Below, one piece after another: positions 25,559 through 33,272 of a stretch of DNA of 64,000 nucleotides. Source of the DNA: Engelhardtia mirabilis (lineage in GTDB: Bacteria; Planctomycetota; UBA1135; GCA-002686595); the NCBI GenBank assembly GCA_007751255.1, contig CP036296.1:1426001-1490000 (forward strand), in the 5' to 3' direction. How positions within the stretch are numbered: the first letter of the stretch is position 1; the number at the start of each line of letters is the position of its first letter. The notes beneath the pieces were generated by a model. The model ran no database searches. It worked only from the letters and a program-made list of their open reading frames with translations, and was not told the origin of the DNA. The position numbers were made by a program, and so were the translations under genes.

Positions 25559-26269
25559 ATGTGCGGCCGCTACGTCCTCAGCACTTGGGTCGACGTGCTC
25601 GACCTGCTCGGTCTGGATTCCGCCGACGCGAGTTGGTTCGAGCCTCGCTTCAACATCGCTCCGACCCAGTCGGCTCCGGTCTTCCTTCAGCGAGATTCCG
25701 CGGCCCCCTTGCTCGACGAGCGGCTCCGGTGGGGTCTGATTCCCCACTGGGCCAAGGAGCGGTCCTTCGGAGCGCGCTGCATCAACGCGCGGGGCGAGAC
25801 GGCCCACGAGAAGCCGAGCTTCCGAGAGGCCTTCGCGCGACGCCGATGCATCGTTCCCGCGACCGGCTTCTACGAGTGGCAGCGCGAGGGAAGAGAGCGG
25901 CTGCCCTATTTCGTGCACCGTTCGGACGGAGAGCCGATGCTGTTCGCCGGCCTGTGGTCGTCGTGGAGCGAGCGCACGACGGACACGATGTTCGAGTCGG
26001 AGTCCGTGCTCGAGACCTTCACGATCGTGACGCGTGCCGCCGAGGGACCCTTGACTCGCATCCACGACCGCGCACCTCTTATCTTGGACCCGATACTCGC
26101 ACGGCAGTGGGCGACCCTCGGACACCTCGACACGGCGGCGGCTCGGGAGGTCGTGGCCGAGGCTCCGACTCCCGAACTCAGCCTGCGGCCGGTGGCCAAG
26201 GCCGTGAACAACGTCCGCCACCAGGGGGCCGAACTGGTCATCGAGTGTGTGGGCCACGGCGTCCGCTAG
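25559..26269 (+). CDS. SOS response-associated peptidase (SRAP/YedK-HMCES family)
   Basis: The product is 236 aa. Family members bind abasic sites in single-stranded DNA and form a covalent link through Cys2, which protects the site. Cys2 is present (MCGRYVL), as are FNIAPTQSAPV, CINARGETAHEKPSF, CIVPATGFYEWQR and the IHDRAPLIL segment, close to the usual HDRMP. The start is secure because catalysis needs Cys2 exposed after Met removal. The stop codon TAG (26267-26269) is the first three bases of a palindromic element, so the last residues may differ from the original gene. A TAGTCT box directly before the ATG suggests a leaderless transcript. Confidence 0.93.
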   Translation: MCGRYVLSTWVDVLDLLGLDSADASWFEPRFNIAPTQSAPVFLQRDSAAPLLDERLRWGLIPHWAKERSFGARCINARGETAHEKPSFREAFARRRCIVPATGFYEWQREGRERLPYFVHRSDGEPMLFAGLWSSWSERTTDTMFESESVLETFTIVTRAAEGPLTRIHDRAPLILDPILARQWATLGHLDTAAAREVVAEAPTPELSLRPVAKAVNNVRHQGAELVIECVGHGVR

Positions 26270-26431
26270 TGTCCTGGATCGGAAATTCGGCGTCACTGCC
26301 CGGAGGTCCGATCGATGCTGGCTAGGCGCGCCGACGACGCGTATCCGCTGCGATACTCGGAGGAGGCGCTGGCGACGCCAGCGGCGATCGGAGCCCGGGA
26401 AGTGACGCCGAATTTCTGATCCAGGACACTA
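26267..26431. mobile_element. MITE-like palindromic element with TA ends
   Basis: The 165-bp element starts TAGTGTCCTGGATC and ends GATCCAGGACACTA. Its terminal inverted repeats pair for about 37 bp with two mismatches, and imperfectly to about 56 bp, leaving a core of roughly 55 bp. TA at both ends fits insertion into TA, as for IS630/Tc1-mariner-type elements. It encodes no protein and would need a transposase in trans. It lies between two convergent genes: its left end supplies the SRAP stop codon and its right end is 8 bp from the RRM stop. As RNA it would fold into a long hairpin and may act as a two-way terminator. Confidence 0.75.
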
Positions 26432-26439
26432 GCTCGGCC

Positions 26440-26694
26440 TCAATCGCGGGAGCGCGCCAGGTCCACGCGCAACGGCCTCCCTGCGAGCAGCTCGCCGTCC
26501 AAGGCTGTCGCGGCTCGCTCGGCGGCGTCGTCGGAGTCCAGTTCGAGGAATGCGAATCCCCGTGGTCGTCCGGAGCTGCGGTCGACCGGGACGAAGACGT
26601 CGGTCACCACGAACCCGAGCAGCTCGGCTGCCGTGCGTATGTCCGAGGCCCTCGCCTCCCAGGCGAGGTTCCCCACGAAGAGTCGATTGGTCAT
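26440..26694 (-). CDS. Single-RRM RNA-binding protein
   Basis: The product is 84 aa and consists of one RNA recognition motif. RNP2 is LFVGNL (about 5-10) and RNP1 is RGFAFLEL (about 45-52), both with the aromatic residues that stack on RNA bases. Small RRM proteins are common in cyanobacteria and Planctomycetota and are thought to bind RNA, sometimes in the cold response. The C-terminus lacks the glycine-rich tail of many relatives. It is convergent with the SRAP gene across the MITE-like element. Confidence 0.93.
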   Translation of the reverse strand: MTNRLFVGNLAWEARASDIRTAAELLGFVVTDVFVPVDRSSGRPRGFAFLELDSDDAAERAATALDGELLAGRPLRVDLARSRD

Positions 26695-26973
26695 CGGATT
26701 GCGGTCACGGGGTTCTTGGCGTCGAGGTCGGTCCCGATGCCCTGCGACCTACGGACGGGCGGGGGGGTCCTCGGTTACACCCGAACTCGATTCTCCCGCG
26801 GGGCCGCCGACGGGCCCTGTGGCCCCTGGGACAGCCCCGAGCTGACTTTGGCACCGATCCGTCAACCGGGCCCCCCCGCGCGCCGTCCGGGGCAGGGGAT
26901 CGGATACCCTCATCCGGCGCCGGGAGGTACTCCCGCCTCAATAGGCGCAAGTTCGGCTCCCCTTGTCACTCCC

Positions 26974-28365
26974 ATGATTCCCCTTGAACGGGCATTCGCT
27001 GAGCGAGACGGCAACGTCCTGCTGCGCGCTGCTCTCCACGATTCGCCCGACGCCGTTGTCGTTGCCGACGATGATCGTCGCGTCGTGGGCCTGAACGAGG
27101 CCGCGGAACAATTGTTCGGCTGGAGACTGGCGGACGTCGTCGGCCGAACTCTCGACGTGTTCCATGCGGAGCCGGCCCACGGACGCGACCTCGAGGAGTC
27201 TTCCGACCCTGGCACGGCCGGCCGTGGCGATCGCCGCCTGCGTCGGTCCGGTGGGGAGGTCTTCATCGGCGAGACCGCCGAGACGCCCATCTGTGATGAC
27301 GGCGGCCGTTCGATCGGAATGCTGGTGACGATTCGCGACGTCACCAACGATCGCCGCACCCTGCGGGCCATGTCCGAGCTCTACTCCGTGATCTCGTCGC
27401 GCGAGCTGTGCTACCAGGACAAGGTCGAACGCATCCTCGAGATCGGTGCGGCGACGTTCGGGACCTCGAGCGGCATGGTCTGTCGTGTCGACGGCGAGGC
27501 CGTGACCGTCTGTCACACCTACGACGGCGAACAGATTTACCAGCCCGGACAACGGCTCTCCGCCGCGCGCAGCTTCTGCGGCGAAGTCCTGCGTCGTAAC
27601 ACTGCGGTCGCCTGCCACCACGTGGGCGCGAGTGAGCTTCGCCACCAACCCTTCTACGACGACGGTCTGGTGGAGTCGGGTATCGGAGCGCCGCTGAACG
27701 TCGACGGCGAGCGCTTCGGCACGGTCTCGTTCCTCTCACCGGAGCCGCGTGCCTGGCCCTTCTCGGAGCAGGACGTCGACTTCGTGCGGCTCCTCTCGGA
27801 GTGGATCGGCAACGAGATCGCGCGGGAGCGGGACCTTCAAGCCTTGCGCGCTGCGCACGAGCGCCTGCGGGCCCTGGCCTCCACCGACGAGCTGACCGGG
27901 GTCGGCAGCCGACGACACTTCATGGACCTCGCTCGACACGATTGGGAGCGCACGCGGCGCAACGGACGCCCGTTGAGCATGCTCGTGGTCGACCTCGACC
28001 ACTTCCGGAAGGTCAACGAGACCCATGGTCACGCGGCCGGGGACGAGCTCTTGGCCGCGGTCGCCGGGGCCTGCCGCCGCGTTCTGCGAGCGGCCGACGT
28101 CTTCGCACGCATCGGCGGTGAGGAGTTCGCGGTGCTGCTCCCGGAGGCGGGCGAAGAGCGTGCGCTCGAGGTCGCGGAACGTCTGCGAGCGGCGATCGGT
28201 GAGGTCACGGTCGACGGGGCCGACGCGGGGGCCTCGGTCACGGCCAGCATCGGCGCGGTCACGGCCGGCGAAGCCGATAGCGACGTGCGCGCACTCATGG
28301 CGCGGGCGGACGAGGCTCTCGAGCGCGCCAAGGAGCGGGGCCGCAACCGCGTCGAGACCATCTGA
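26974..28365 (+). CDS. PAS-GAF-GGDEF diguanylate cyclase
   Basis: From ATG 26974 the product is 463 aa; the open frame extends upstream but the PAS domain starts right after this Met. A PAS domain (about 10-120; SPDAVVVADDDRRVVGLNEAAEQLFGW) and a GAF-like domain (about 150-290; ICxx-poor, with SFCGEVLRRN and GAPLNVDGERFGTVSFLS) precede a GGDEF domain (about 305-463). The active site is GGEEF (381-385), which is catalytically permissible. The inhibitory I-site RxxD (RAAD, 372-375) is intact five residues upstream, so product inhibition is expected. It makes cyclic di-GMP from GTP. No EAL or PilZ gene is nearby, and it appears soluble. Confidence 0.93.
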   Translation: MIPLERAFAERDGNVLLRAALHDSPDAVVVADDDRRVVGLNEAAEQLFGWRLADVVGRTLDVFHAEPAHGRDLEESSDPGTAGRGDRRLRRSGGEVFIGETAETPICDDGGRSIGMLVTIRDVTNDRRTLRAMSELYSVISSRELCYQDKVERILEIGAATFGTSSGMVCRVDGEAVTVCHTYDGEQIYQPGQRLSAARSFCGEVLRRNTAVACHHVGASELRHQPFYDDGLVESGIGAPLNVDGERFGTVSFLSPEPRAWPFSEQDVDFVRLLSEWIGNEIARERDLQALRAAHERLRALASTDELTGVGSRRHFMDLARHDWERTRRNGRPLSMLVVDLDHFRKVNETHGHAAGDELLAAVAGACRRVLRAADVFARIGGEEFAVLLPEAGEERALEVAERLRAAIGEVTVDGADAGASVTASIGAVTAGEADSDVRALMARADEALERAKERGRNRVETI

Positions 28366-28667
28366 CCTGCGGCCCTCACGGAGGGCGACCGTGGGCGTCG
28401 GCGCACCGGGTCCGCTTCGGGGTCCGTCAAGGTCCGCGCCGCGACGGTCCCCTCGGCGGCGCCGCATCGGGCCGCCAGTGCCGAGGGTGGGAGCATTGCT
28501 GAGCCTTCGCCCGATCCGATTCCCAGGATAGGGGCGGCACCGAGACCTCGGACCACGAAGGCTCTCGGGGGGAATTCCGAGTTGGTAGGTAACGGCTAGC
28601 GCAGGGCCGCGTTCCGAACGTGTGAACGGGCAGCTCGCGCCGTGCGTGCGACTCCCCCAAGCTACCC
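28366..28667. other. Intergenic region after the diguanylate cyclase gene
   Basis: A short hairpin (GCCCTC 28372-28377 with GAGGGC 28381-28386) follows the stop codon closely and could be a weak terminator. The rest shows no convincing gene or RNA. A promoter for the next gene must lie near its 3' end; a TAACGG or TAGCGC box near 28586-28600 is possible. Confidence 0.3.
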
Positions 28668-29171
28668 ATGCCGCCGATTGATCCGTCGACCAGCCTCCGC
28701 GCCGCCCTCGACCTCTACGTCGAATGGCCCACCCACGGGCGCTCCCTCCAGCTGGGCGAAGTTCAGGTGCGGGAGGGAGAGCCCACCGAGGCCATTCCGC
28801 AGCGTGTCTGGACGGAGCTGCTCCGAGTTGCCGACTCCCTCGGTGTCTCGAGTCCCTGCCTGTTCCGGGCGATCCGCTTGGAGTGGCCTTCGCGAGGCGG
28901 CACCGCGGGTCGGCTGTTGCTGCATCCGAACCCACGTGAGGGTGCCGGCGCGCTGCGGCGCGAGCTGGCCTCGGCCCTGGGAACCGAGCTGATTCAGTTC
29001 GGTATCGACTGGGGGGGGCAGCGCGAGTCCGAGGCCGAAGTCGATGCGCCGGGGGGACCTGCAGCGCAGGCGCATCCGGCGGGCGCGCACGATCAAGGCG
29101 CGACCAAGGACAGGCGGCTCCGGATCGGACTCGACGGTGTCGAGATCCGCGACCGAGCCGAGATGGCCTGA
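28668..29171 (+). CDS. Hypothetical protein, 167 aa
   Basis: I do not recognise a family. The product is soluble with no signal peptide. Residues 1-115 look globular with mixed helices and strands (ALDLYVEWPTHGRSLQLGEV, VWTELLRVADSLGV, LFRAIRLEWPSRGGTAGRLLLHP, ELASALGTELIQFGIDWGG). The rest is Gly/Ala/Asp-rich and probably disordered, then ends with a short basic/acidic stretch. It lies between the diguanylate cyclase (same strand) and the PAS hybrid kinase (convergent, 32 bp gap). An open frame also exists on the other strand here, so coding on the plus strand is likely but not certain. Confidence 0.5.
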   Translation: MPPIDPSTSLRAALDLYVEWPTHGRSLQLGEVQVREGEPTEAIPQRVWTELLRVADSLGVSSPCLFRAIRLEWPSRGGTAGRLLLHPNPREGAGALRRELASALGTELIQFGIDWGGQRESEAEVDAPGGPAAQAHPAGAHDQGATKDRRLRIGLDGVEIRDRAEMA

Positions 29172-29203
29172 GTCTCGACGACCGATCCGATCGCGCGGGG
29201 GGA

Positions 29204-31801
29204 TCAGTCGGATTCGGACGTGGCCCCGCGTTCCAGCAGTGCCGCGACTGCTGCCACCAGGTCACCCGGCTGGAACGGCTTGCGAAGCAGGGCCGCCGCT
29301 GGAATGCGCTCGTCGAGTTCGAACTCCGGCGCACCGGTGATGATCAAGACCGGCAGCTGCTGACCCGCGGCCCGCAGGCTCGCGACGCAGTCGGCGCCGA
29401 CCATGCCGGGCAGGTCGTGGTCGAGGATCAAGGCGTCGAAGCGGTCGGGAGCGGCCAACACCTCGGCCAGGGCACGATCGCCGGCCTGGACCGCATCGAC
29501 CTCGAGGCCGCACTCGCGCAGGGTGCGTTGGGCCAACTCCGACAGGCGCCGATTGTCCTCGGCCAGCAGCACCCGGCCGTGCAGCACTCCGCCGGTCCGC
29601 GGAAGCTTCACGTTGCTCTTGCTCCGCGGGTGGGGGCCCACGAGCCTCGGGAGCCACACGGAGAAGGTCGTCCCCTGTCCAGGCTCGGACTCGACCTCCA
29701 CGCGACCGCCGTGACCGCTCACGATGCCGTGCAGGATCGAGAGACCCAGGCCCGTGCCCTTGCCGCGCGGCTTGGTCGTGAAGTACGGCTCGAAGATCCG
29801 AGCGTGGAGTTCGGGGGCAATGCCCGGGCCGTCGTCGTGGATGCGAAGCACGACCTCGTCATCCAGGGTCTCGAGCGTGCAGCGCAGCTCGCCGCCGTCG
29901 GGCATCGCGTCGCGGGCGTTGATGGCCAAGTTCATCAGGACTTGACCGAGCTGGTCGGCATTGCCGAGGACTCGGGCGTCGACGGCCGCGGAGGTGTCGA
30001 CCTCGATGGCGATCGACGCCGGCAGGGTCCGGTGCAGCAGCCGGCCGGTGCGTTCGACGACCTCGGTCAGGTCGACCGGCGTGGCTTCGCTGCCCGGGAG
30101 CCTCGAGAAGGTCAAGAGCGCCTTGGCCACGCCCTCGGCGTCGCGGGCCGCCTCGAGCACGGTGTCGAGGGCCTCGCGCGCGGGGTCTTGCTCGTCGATG
30201 GCCAGACGAGCCAGCTCCGTGTAGCCGGAGATGATCGTCAGCAGGTTGTTGAAGTCGTGGGCCACGCCGCTGGCCAGGCGACCGATCGCGTCCATGCGCT
30301 GGGCGTGCCAGAGCTGTTCCTTGCGGTCGCGTAGTTCGGCCTCCGCCGCGAGCTGAGCCGTCACGTCTCGCAGGACAACGTGCAACACCTCGCGACCCTC
30401 GAGCAGGATGTGCTCGAGGGACATGCGAACCCGTCGGCGCGGCCCGGACCGCGGTTCGATCTCGAGCTGCGAATCCTCCGCGGAGGTCAGGCCACGGGCC
30501 GCACAGGCGCCGGCGAATGCCATCTTCGAGCCCTCCGCGATCAGGTCGAGCAGGGACTCCCGCAGCAGTTGCTCGCGGTCGCCGCCGAGTAGCTCCACGG
30601 CCCTCGAGTTCAGGCGAATGGGCACCAGGGTCCGCGCATCGAGCACCAGCGCCGCGTCGGGCAATTCCTCGAACAGGGTGCGGTAGAGCGCCTCGGCGGC
30701 CAGCAGCCGCTCCTCGGCCAACCGCGCCTCGGTCACGTCTCGCGCAGTTCCGATCATGCGCTCGGGCTGGCCCGTGGCGTCCGAGAGGACGCGGCCGCGG
30801 GCCTCGATCCAACGCAGACTCCCATCACTCCGCAGGATCCGGTGTTCGGTCTCGTAGGGCTCGTTGGTGTGCAGTGCCGTCTCGATGTCATGCCCGGTCG
30901 CGCCGCGGTCGTCCGGGTGGATCAGGGCCCGGTAGTGCTCCACGGTCCCGCCGAAGTCGCCTGGCGCGATCCCGAAGATGCGCGCCGTCTGCTCGGACCA
31001 GGTGACCTCGCCGGTCTTGACCCACCACTCCCACAGGCCGACGCCGCCACCGTCCATGGCCAGTTGCAGGCGGGTGCGACCGGCCTCGACCTCGAGCTCG
31101 GCGCGTCGGCGCTCGGTCACGTCGCGGCAGTTGGCCACGATCGCCGTCACGTCCGGGTCGTCGAGCAGGTTGGTGGCAACGACTTCCATCCAATGGGAGG
31201 CGCCCTGCCCGTCGATCAGACGCACGGTGAACAGCGACGACGAGGCGGGTGTGGCACGCACCCGCTCGAGCTGTTCGCGCGCGCTGGCCCGGTCGTCGGG
31301 ATGCAGGGTTCTGAGTACCGAGCGGCCGATGGTCTCTTCGGGAATCGTGCCGTAAAGACGCGACGCCGGACTGCTCACTTCGACCAGGTTGAGCTCCGCA
31401 TCGATCTGGCAGACCACGTCCCAGCCCTGCTCGATCAGTCGGCGGAAGTGCCTCTCGCGGCGCGACAGTTCCTCTTCGGCGGCCTTGTGGTGGGAGATGT
31501 CGGAGATCGTCCCGCAGACCAGGGAGCGCTCGCGGTCGGGGAACCGCACCAGTCGCACCTCGCACGGCAGCGGCCGACCCTGCTGGTCCTGGTGTGTCCA
31601 TTCGAACCGCGGAGAGCCGCCCTCCAGGGCCTGGATGACGTACTCGCGAGCTGCATCGTCGGAGCGACGCCCGTCCGGCTGGTGGGTCGGACTGACCTGC
31701 GCCGGCCCCTGTTGAAGGAGTCTCTCGCGTCCGAGGCCGAACAGCCTCAGGGCCCGGGCGTTGGCGTCGACGAAGCGGCCGGTTTCGGAGTCCAACACCA
31801 C
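29204..31801 (-). CDS. Multi-PAS hybrid sensor histidine kinase, start uncertain
   Basis: From GTG 31801 the product is 865 aa. It contains about four PAS domains, with PAC-type ends such as VCGTISDISHHKAAEEEL, IVANCRDVTERRRAELE, MIGTARDVTEARLAEERL and VVLRDVTAQLAAEAEL. A HisKA follows with His about 515 (SGVAHDFNNLLTIISGYTEL), then a HATPase (NLAINARDAMPDGG, IHDDGPGI, EPYFTTK, GTGLGLSILHG) and a C-terminal receiver with Asp about 794 (LILDHDLPGM). There is no membrane helix, so it senses an internal signal such as redox state. The first PAS domain extends upstream of the GTG in the same frame (ALLEALPEAIVVLD), but no ATG, GTG or TTG occurs there before the in-frame stop at 31937. See the finding on its start. 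Confidence 0.9.
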   Translation of the reverse strand: MVLDSETGRFVDANARALRLFGLGRERLLQQGPAQVSPTHQPDGRRSDDAAREYVIQALEGGSPRFEWTHQDQQGRPLPCEVRLVRFPDRERSLVCGTISDISHHKAAEEELSRRERHFRRLIEQGWDVVCQIDAELNLVEVSSPASRLYGTIPEETIGRSVLRTLHPDDRASAREQLERVRATPASSSLFTVRLIDGQGASHWMEVVATNLLDDPDVTAIVANCRDVTERRRAELEVEAGRTRLQLAMDGGGVGLWEWWVKTGEVTWSEQTARIFGIAPGDFGGTVEHYRALIHPDDRGATGHDIETALHTNEPYETEHRILRSDGSLRWIEARGRVLSDATGQPERMIGTARDVTEARLAEERLLAAEALYRTLFEELPDAALVLDARTLVPIRLNSRAVELLGGDREQLLRESLLDLIAEGSKMAFAGACAARGLTSAEDSQLEIEPRSGPRRRVRMSLEHILLEGREVLHVVLRDVTAQLAAEAELRDRKEQLWHAQRMDAIGRLASGVAHDFNNLLTIISGYTELARLAIDEQDPAREALDTVLEAARDAEGVAKALLTFSRLPGSEATPVDLTEVVERTGRLLHRTLPASIAIEVDTSAAVDARVLGNADQLGQVLMNLAINARDAMPDGGELRCTLETLDDEVVLRIHDDGPGIAPELHARIFEPYFTTKPRGKGTGLGLSILHGIVSGHGGRVEVESEPGQGTTFSVWLPRLVGPHPRSKSNVKLPRTGGVLHGRVLLAEDNRRLSELAQRTLRECGLEVDAVQAGDRALAEVLAAPDRFDALILDHDLPGMVGADCVASLRAAGQQLPVLIITGAPEFELDERIPAAALLRKPFQPGDLVAAVAALLERGATSESD

Positions 31802-31936
31802 GATCGCCTCCGGCAGTGCTTCGAGCAGTGCGCGGAAGGGGTCAGAGGCCGCCTCGGAGGCATCGGGGATGTCGGGTCGATGGGAAGCGATGCTCCCATG
31901 ATGAACGCGCGACCCCGGTGCTGGCCAGCCTCTGCT

Positions 31937-33268
31937 TCAGTCGTCGTCGAGGTCGATGCCGGCCTCGCGTGCAGCGGCTTGCAGCATCTCGAGCAGCGCG
32001 GTCCGCTCGGCCTCGTCGAGCTCGGGCAGCTCGCGCACGCGCCGGATCCTATCGCGCAGGATGGTCGCCGGGTCGCGGGGCGCGGTGGGCGCGGCGACCG
32101 GGGGCGGGGCGCCCTCCCCGGGCGCCGGCTCCGGCACGGGGATCCGCGCCCCGGGTGGCGGCGGTCCCAGGACCGCCTGGCCGATCACCGTCATGGCCAG
32201 GATGCGGCTGGCCTCGCGGCGGCCCTCGTCGTTGAGGTGGGACGGGTTGGCGAACAGCCCCGGGGCACGCAGCTGGCCGAAGCGGTTGAGGTCGTGGTAC
32301 TCGAAGCCACGGGCCCGCAGGGGCTCCACGATCTCGCGCTCGTAGTCCTCGAGCTGCCGCCACTGCTCGCGGTCGAACGCCTGCAGGACCGGCATGCGCA
32401 CGAAGACCACCTTGCAGGGCAGGTCCTCGAGCACGTCGAGGAGGGAGATGAACGTCTCCACGTCGAAGCGGCGCAGCTCGGCCTCCTCGATCGTGGCGCC
32501 GCGCTCCTGGATCTCGTCGCGCACCGCGCGCGCAAGGCCGAACTCGCGCCGGCTGAGCTCCTTGAAGTTGCGAAGCGGCAGGCCGCGCGTCTCGTGCAGG
32601 TGCTCGATGTAGCGGCCGGCGTCGCTCATCAGGAACTGCGGCAGGGTCCAGGGTGCGCGCACGCCGCGCAGTGGGGCCAGGGACAGCTCCTGGAGTTGGG
32701 CCGTGGTCAGGGCACCGAGGTCGATCTGGAACAGGTCCGAGGTCGAGGCCAGCATCTGGAAGTCGAGCGGTCGCGCCGTCTCGTCCGGCAGGACGTAGAA
32801 GAAGCGCGCCTCCAGGCCGATCACGAGCAGGTCGCGCGGCGGTCGCGGCTGGACCAGCTCGCGCACGATCTTCGAGAGGGTCCACGAGCGCATGCCCTGG
32901 ACGGGCAGGCGCACGACCTCCACGGGGCGGTCGGGCTTGAACGACAGGATCTGGGTGATGAGGTTCGGCTCGATGCCCGCCAGCACGCGGCTGGAGCCCA
33001 GGATCAGGACGTCCTCGGGCTCCTCCCGCAGGGCGTGGGCCAGGAGCTGGATCTGGTTCTGCTCGACCTGGGGCGGGACCATCAGCCGCAGCGGCGTGAG
33101 GCCGAGCAGGAAGTCGCTGAACAGCACCATCCCGACGAAGCCCGCCGCGATCAGGACCTGGCGACGACCCAGCCCGAAGCGCGGCTGCTCGGCCACGGCG
33201 CCCCCGCCCGAGGCCTCGCGGCCGTCGGATCCGCTGCCGGTCTGCGCTGGATCGTGTCGTGTTTCCAC
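31937..33268 (-). CDS. SGNH-like membrane protein partnered with MBOAT
   Basis: The product is 443 aa from GTG 33268, four nt after the MBOAT stop codon. One membrane helix (about 38-57) anchors it, with the rest outside. It contains LILGSSRVLAGIEP (GSS about 91-93, the SGNH Ser block) and NPSHLNDEGRR (His about 344, the catalytic-triad block), the layout of AlgJ/AlgX/PatB-like partners that transfer acyl groups to exported polysaccharides. The C-terminus is Pro/Ala-rich (about 380-410) followed by a short helical segment. The MBOAT protein would move acetyl groups across the membrane, and this protein would attach them. The polymer is unknown. Confidence 0.8.
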   Translation of the reverse strand: METRHDPAQTGSGSDGREASGGGAVAEQPRFGLGRRQVLIAAGFVGMVLFSDFLLGLTPLRLMVPPQVEQNQIQLLAHALREEPEDVLILGSSRVLAGIEPNLITQILSFKPDRPVEVVRLPVQGMRSWTLSKIVRELVQPRPPRDLLVIGLEARFFYVLPDETARPLDFQMLASTSDLFQIDLGALTTAQLQELSLAPLRGVRAPWTLPQFLMSDAGRYIEHLHETRGLPLRNFKELSRREFGLARAVRDEIQERGATIEEAELRRFDVETFISLLDVLEDLPCKVVFVRMPVLQAFDREQWRQLEDYEREIVEPLRARGFEYHDLNRFGQLRAPGLFANPSHLNDEGRREASRILAMTVIGQAVLGPPPPGARIPVPEPAPGEGAPPPVAAPTAPRDPATILRDRIRRVRELPELDEAERTALLEMLQAAAREAGIDLDDD

Positions 33269-33272
33269 TGGT

